Shown in pieces: positions 29,087 through 32,666 of a DNA stretch of 32,666 bases. Every line of letters starts with the position of its first letter. The stretch's first letter is position 1. The DNA comes from Acidimicrobiia bacterium (GTDB taxonomy: Bacteria > Actinomycetota > Acidimicrobiia > Acidimicrobiales > Bin134). Where the stretch lies: assembly GCA_022821105.1 (NCBI GenBank), contig JAJEEH010000104.1, positions 1 through 32,666 on the forward strand, read 5' to 3'. The translations under genes were made by a program, and so were the position numbers. The notes below the pieces were generated by a model. It ran no database searches and had not been told where the DNA came from. It saw only the letters and a list, made by a program, of their open reading frames with translations.

Positions 29087-31765
29087 ATGATGTGCAGGAG
29101 CGCTGCCCCGTGCAGCAACGATGGTCGGGACGCACTGTCAAGTGCTCGACGTATTGTCGCGATGGTCGTAACGGGGAGTCTTGCCGTTACCAGTTGCGGA
29201 GGAGATGCGTCTGACCGATCAATGGCGACAGTGGAAACAGCGGCGAATGCAGCCGACTCGTCTGGTAGTGATGGACCCGCATTTAGCGCTAAACTCGATA
29301 GTTCTAGCACTGTTCCCGCAACTGGCTCAGATGCTGCCGTTGCTGGTTCATCCCAGAGCACTTTTGCCAAAGAGCCGTCGACCCTGACGCTGAAGTCGGC
29401 CGAATCGTCCATTCTGGAGCAGCCAACTGGAGAATTCTCTACCACAGAATCTTCCTCGGTTTTGTCACATGCAGAACCTGAAGCTTCGACTACGAACAGT
29501 GGATCACCAGGATCATACTGGTTCTCCAGGGACAATCTAGCGATTGGATATGAGGGCTTTCTTGAATTGAAAAAGCCTGCTGGACCTGAACGTGAAGACG
29601 AACTCATCATTACTGATGTGACGACGAGAGAATGTGTTGTTCGAGGAACGGTGTATAACTCGTCTAGCCGGTTATTCGCCAGAAATGTCGTCGTAAGCCT
29701 TGAGCAAGTTGGAGGCGATGGAATAGCAACTTGGCACTGGCCATTGACAATGCTTCCCGGTGAGCAAGCACCCTTTGAAATCGAATTCTCTTGGCCACCA
29801 GAGTCTTCGTCACCAGGTTTTTCATGGTTGGACTACATTTGGTATTCAGGTAGCAGACAAATCGACGCGCGTTTAAATGTTACTGGAGAACTAACTGAGA
29901 CTCCTGATCTTGGCCGTGCCTTCACGAGGAATCGATTGCCTAATGATGGCAATACAAGATTCAGTATTCCGCAGATTGTTGTTCACGATGAACGTCTTTA
30001 TGAGTATGAAGATTGGGATTATTGGGTCAGACAACGACCATACTACTTTGACTTGCAAAATAAAGAGAGGTTCTTATCGCAGTTTCCATTCAGTCTTGTG
30101 CACAGTGATGACCTAGACCCTATCGCCTCAGAATTTATTCCACTGACCTTTTCAAATTATTCCTTTACTCCGAAGGCTGCATTTCCAAATGTCTATATCC
30201 CAGAAGAACATTATATGGTTGAAGATATTCGAGCGTACCAAGCTATTTTGGGAGTCAAGACGGTCTATCTCGGATCTCTGCGTATAAATCCTTTGCCATC
30301 CACATACGACCCGGTCTCTAATAGCTATACCACTTGGGACGTACTTGATGTGAGGGAACTTGTGCCGTTCAGCTTTAAAAGACAATTTGACGCAGATTCT
30401 GGTGAAACTGTCGAAAGGTTAGTTGCCATAAGTGGAGTTTCAAGCTCGGAAATCTTATCTATTGACCCCTTTTATCTCTTGCAATTGATTCCTGTTAGTC
30501 CAAACAAGTTGTTTCCACATAACTTAGAATTGGTACCGGAAGATGTGAAGCTTAGCGATACAGAAGCAGACGAATATTTCGATCTCTATCCCTGGACAGA
30601 ACGCTATTACGATTCCATCGAATACCAATTGTGGATAGGTGCAGGTTATGATGGCACAGAAGGTTCGCGGAGTGAGTCTAACTCCGCTGATTCGGAACCG
30701 CTGGCTTCTAGGGATTCTAGAGGGCAGGCTCGCGGCTCTTGTGATTCTACGAGTGGATTACACAGGGTGGAACGTAAGCGTTTTCGACAGTATTGGGAGC
30801 CTTATTCGCCTCCATTGGGAACCTATGGCTCTGGAGGAGCCTATCCTTCCGACAAATTTGTTGATGATATCGTTGATGATGTCGTGGTGGATTTGGGGAC
30901 CGTGACGATCAATGATGGTGCTGTCAGAGGGTTAGCGCAAAACCGTTCCAACAGTATGTTCGCCCGTGATGTAGTAGTGCGGGTTGCGTCAGGAGTAGAT
31001 TGTGATGAGGATGCTACATGGGTGTGGCCACTAACAGTCCAACCAGGGGAACGTGTTCCATTTGAGATTGAGGGCTGCAAGGCTAACACTGCCTCGGATG
31101 CTATAGAATTCAAAGTAACGTCTTCTTTCTCAGATCGCTTGGACATCAGCCGCTCTTTTCATATAGTGGGCCATAACTCTGGATCAATTTATGGTGACGA
31201 TGCGGAAATAGCGAACTATGGCAATTATAACGAATATTCGGTTCCACGATCTTCTTCCGCTGGGAATGTAGATCGCCAAGTGAGAAATGCATCGTACCTT
31301 CACCTCCTAGAGAGTGAATTTCGGAACATCTATCCACATGATATAACTATTGAACTTATATTCGGTCCAGGTGTACTAGAATTTCACGATCTGTACGCCA
31401 AACTTGAAAGTGCTGTTTCGCATCCTAGCTTGAAACAGCAGACTTTGACTCAGACTATTGACACCCTTAAAGCATACGCGGCAGTTTTTGATTCGGATAT
31501 GAGAGTCTTGGACGTGAAGGAGCTGGCGCCATTCACTACAACCCATGGCCCCACAAGCGGCAAGGCACATTTCCTAATGGTAGATAGCATTCCTGCTGCG
31601 AGTGTGTGGGCGCCGAACTCAGTGCGGCTGCTGTTGACATACCCTCGCGAGAACGAGGAGGTTGCCGAGATTTGCTCGCTGGGCAAGACATTCAACGAAG
31701 ACCCTTGTGAGTATCGTGACCGGTATCGGGTGTGGATTGGAGGCGCGGTCGAGCCGTTGCCTTGA
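29087..31765 (+). CDS. Large low-GC predicted lipoprotein with two homologous modules, function unknown
   Basis: An 892-residue product I do not recognise. Residues ~20-37 (RRIVAMVVTGSLAVTSC) look like a lipoprotein signal with Cys37 in a lipobox, so it is probably exported and lipidated. Residues 38-140 are Ser/Thr/Ala-rich linker. Two related modules follow, ~173-520 and ~596-885. Shared blocks are SSRLFARNVVVSL with SNSMFARDVVVRV, WPLTMLPGEQAPFEIE with WPLTVQPGERVPFEIE, VLDVRELVPF with VLDVKELAPF, and YQLWIGAG with YRVWIGGA. The first part of each resembles an FxLYD-like or Ig-type beta domain. Base composition is very different from all neighbours: about 23-24 G+C per 60 bases at 30,001 and 30,121, against about 70% nearby. 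Together with AT-rich codon use, this points to recent acquisition. ATG 29087 is the first in frame; the true start might be later. It is divergent from the ECF sigma operon. Confidence 0.72.
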   Translation: MMCRSAAPCSNDGRDALSSARRIVAMVVTGSLAVTSCGGDASDRSMATVETAANAADSSGSDGPAFSAKLDSSSTVPATGSDAAVAGSSQSTFAKEPSTLTLKSAESSILEQPTGEFSTTESSSVLSHAEPEASTTNSGSPGSYWFSRDNLAIGYEGFLELKKPAGPEREDELIITDVTTRECVVRGTVYNSSSRLFARNVVVSLEQVGGDGIATWHWPLTMLPGEQAPFEIEFSWPPESSSPGFSWLDYIWYSGSRQIDARLNVTGELTETPDLGRAFTRNRLPNDGNTRFSIPQIVVHDERLYEYEDWDYWVRQRPYYFDLQNKERFLSQFPFSLVHSDDLDPIASEFIPLTFSNYSFTPKAAFPNVYIPEEHYMVEDIRAYQAILGVKTVYLGSLRINPLPSTYDPVSNSYTTWDVLDVRELVPFSFKRQFDADSGETVERLVAISGVSSSEILSIDPFYLLQLIPVSPNKLFPHNLELVPEDVKLSDTEADEYFDLYPWTERYYDSIEYQLWIGAGYDGTEGSRSESNSADSEPLASRDSRGQARGSCDSTSGLHRVERKRFRQYWEPYSPPLGTYGSGGAYPSDKFVDDIVDDVVVDLGTVTINDGAVRGLAQNRSNSMFARDVVVRVASGVDCDEDATWVWPLTVQPGERVPFEIEGCKANTASDAIEFKVTSSFSDRLDISRSFHIVGHNSGSIYGDDAEIANYGNYNEYSVPRSSSAGNVDRQVRNASYLHLLESEFRNIYPHDITIELIFGPGVLEFHDLYAKLESAVSHPSLKQQTLTQTIDTLKAYAAVFDSDMRVLDVKELAPFTTTHGPTSGKAHFLMVDSIPAASVWAPNSVRLLLTYPRENEEVAEICSLGKTFNEDPCEYRDRYRVWIGGAVEPLP

Positions 31766-31799
31766 TCTCATTGAGAGTCGAGGCCCTAAGGCGCAGTGG

Positions 31800-32597
31800 T
31801 CAGTCTCTGACGGGCCAGCGTTCGGCGGTGGTGTTGGTGGTGGGCCAGGCGTCGGCGTTGAGGGCGGCGTCGCTGCCACCGTCCATGAACACCAGCGAGC
31901 CGCAGAAGAAGCTGGCGTCGGGCGACAGCAAGAACGCGAGCAGGTTGGCCACCTCGGCGGGGCGGCCGGGGCGGTTCTGGGGGATGGGGTACACGTCGCC
32001 CAGGTTCATGATCATGTCGAGGTTGTCGGCCACCAACGGGGTGTCGATGAGGCCGGGGGCCACGGCGTTGAGCCGGATGCCCGAGCCGATCCAGTCGTCG
32101 CCGATGGCGGTGCGGCGAACCCAGCGGGCCAACGCCAGCTTGCTGGTGGCATAGGCCGTGCCCGGGTCGGAGCCAGCCAGGTCCCGGGCTTGGGTCTCAT
32201 CGTCGTCCAAGCAGGCCTCCACCAGGCCATCGGGCAGGTCCACCAGCGTGGTACAGGAGTTGGAGCTGATGGCCACGGCCGAGGAGTCGGTGCCCTGGGC
32301 CAACAGGGGGCGCAGCCCCTCCACGGTGGCCACTGCCCCGAAGTAGTTGATCGACACCACCTGCTGCGGATCGGGACCGGTGATCCCCGCGCCAGCCACT
32401 AGGCCGTCGATGCGGCCCCCGCTGGCGGCGGCCACCGCACCGATCATCGCGTTGCGCCCCTCGGGAGTTGAGAGATCGGCAATGACCTCGGCGTCGCGGA
32501 TATCCACCCCAATCACCTCGTGGCCGTCTCGGCTGAGCCGCTCCCTAGTGGCTTGGCCGATTCCGCCTGCTGATCCGGTGATGACAATCGTTCCCAT
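31800..32597 (-). CDS. Short-chain dehydrogenase/reductase (SDR)
   Basis: A 265-residue classical SDR, an NAD(P)-dependent alcohol/ketone oxidoreductase. The cofactor loop is TGSAGGIGQ (7-15). The DI segment IGVDIRDAEV follows, and AGAGITGP stands for the NAG motif. The active site is SSNSCTT (Ser) with YATSK (Tyr, Lys). VAPGLIDTPL follows, as in many 3-alpha-hydroxysteroid dehydrogenase-type members. The C-terminal tail is long. ATG 32597 precedes the first beta strand. It converges on the lipoprotein gene. The GC returns to the high level typical of the window, which bounds the low-GC segment. Substrate is unknown, perhaps a steroid or terpenoid alcohol given other oxidoreductases nearby. 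Confidence 0.88.
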   Translation of the reverse strand: MGTIVITGSAGGIGQATRERLSRDGHEVIGVDIRDAEVIADLSTPEGRNAMIGAVAAASGGRIDGLVAGAGITGPDPQQVVSINYFGAVATVEGLRPLLAQGTDSSAVAISSNSCTTLVDLPDGLVEACLDDDETQARDLAGSDPGTAYATSKLALARWVRRTAIGDDWIGSGIRLNAVAPGLIDTPLVADNLDMIMNLGDVYPIPQNRPGRPAEVANLLAFLLSPDASFFCGSLVFMDGGSDAALNADAWPTTNTTAERWPVRD

Positions 32598-32666
32598 GGG
32601 CCCTAATCATTAGCAGGGTCGAACTGGGTTCAGCTTCCTTGTGAATAAATTGGATTCGTAGCCTGA

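Noticed and set aside
29053-29610. 185-codon minus-strand frame over the start of the lipoprotein gene
   Set aside because: The plus-strand frame is far longer and has a lipoprotein signal and duplicated modules; the minus frame has no domain.
29087-31765. Prophage or transposon origin for the low-GC segment
   Set aside because: No integrase, transposase, terminal repeats or phage genes are visible; only composition supports transfer.

Overview
The window is high-GC bacterial chromosome with dense, tightly packed genes. It most likely comes from an uncultured member of the Actinomycetota, plausibly class Acidimicrobiia. That placement is inference. It rests on the dnaJ-rsmE order, a flavin/F420-type PPOX enzyme of an actinobacterial family, actinobacterial-style ECF sigma, P450 and Baeyer-Villiger genes, a fatty acyl-CoA reductase/HAD fusion, and the very high GC. 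No gap between supported genes exceeds about 150 bases, so there are no long empty stretches.

Region 1 (1-7,026) is core metabolism. The end of dnaJ overlaps rsmE. A minus-strand series follows in the order aconitase, LysR regulator, acyl-CoA carboxylase carboxyltransferase, citrate synthase. It is closely spaced and looks like one regulated unit for acetyl/propionyl-CoA entry into the TCA cycle.

Region 2 (7,126-11,940) is a three-gene, translationally coupled minus-strand operon. It encodes a fatty acyl-CoA reductase fused to a HAD domain, a LarA-like (DUF2088) protein, and a PlsC acyltransferase. The set suggests an unusual lipid-modifying pathway. Region 3 (12,025-14,418) holds divergent ddl and murF, two consecutive steps of peptidoglycan precursor synthesis.

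Region 4 (14,488-26,284) is mixed and mostly catabolic. It holds an amidase, tRNA-Val(CAC), a cupin protein divergent from a Baeyer-Villiger monooxygenase/P450 gene pair, a small CxxC protein, a secreted lysozyme-like protein, an RhtA-type exporter, a PPOX protein, an FAD oxidoreductase, an amidohydrolase, and glutaminyl-tRNA synthetase.

Region 5 (26,303-31,765) is the most unusual. An ECF sigma factor gene overlaps a gene for a single-pass membrane protein whose outer part is about 14 RCC1-like repeats. A good ECF-type promoter precedes the sigma gene. Divergent from the pair, across about 100 bp, is a large predicted lipoprotein of strikingly low GC (about 40% in sampled lines) built from two homologous modules. 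I propose these as a candidate envelope-sensing system, with the lipoprotein as a possible partner or a recent acquisition. The window ends with an SDR oxidoreductase.
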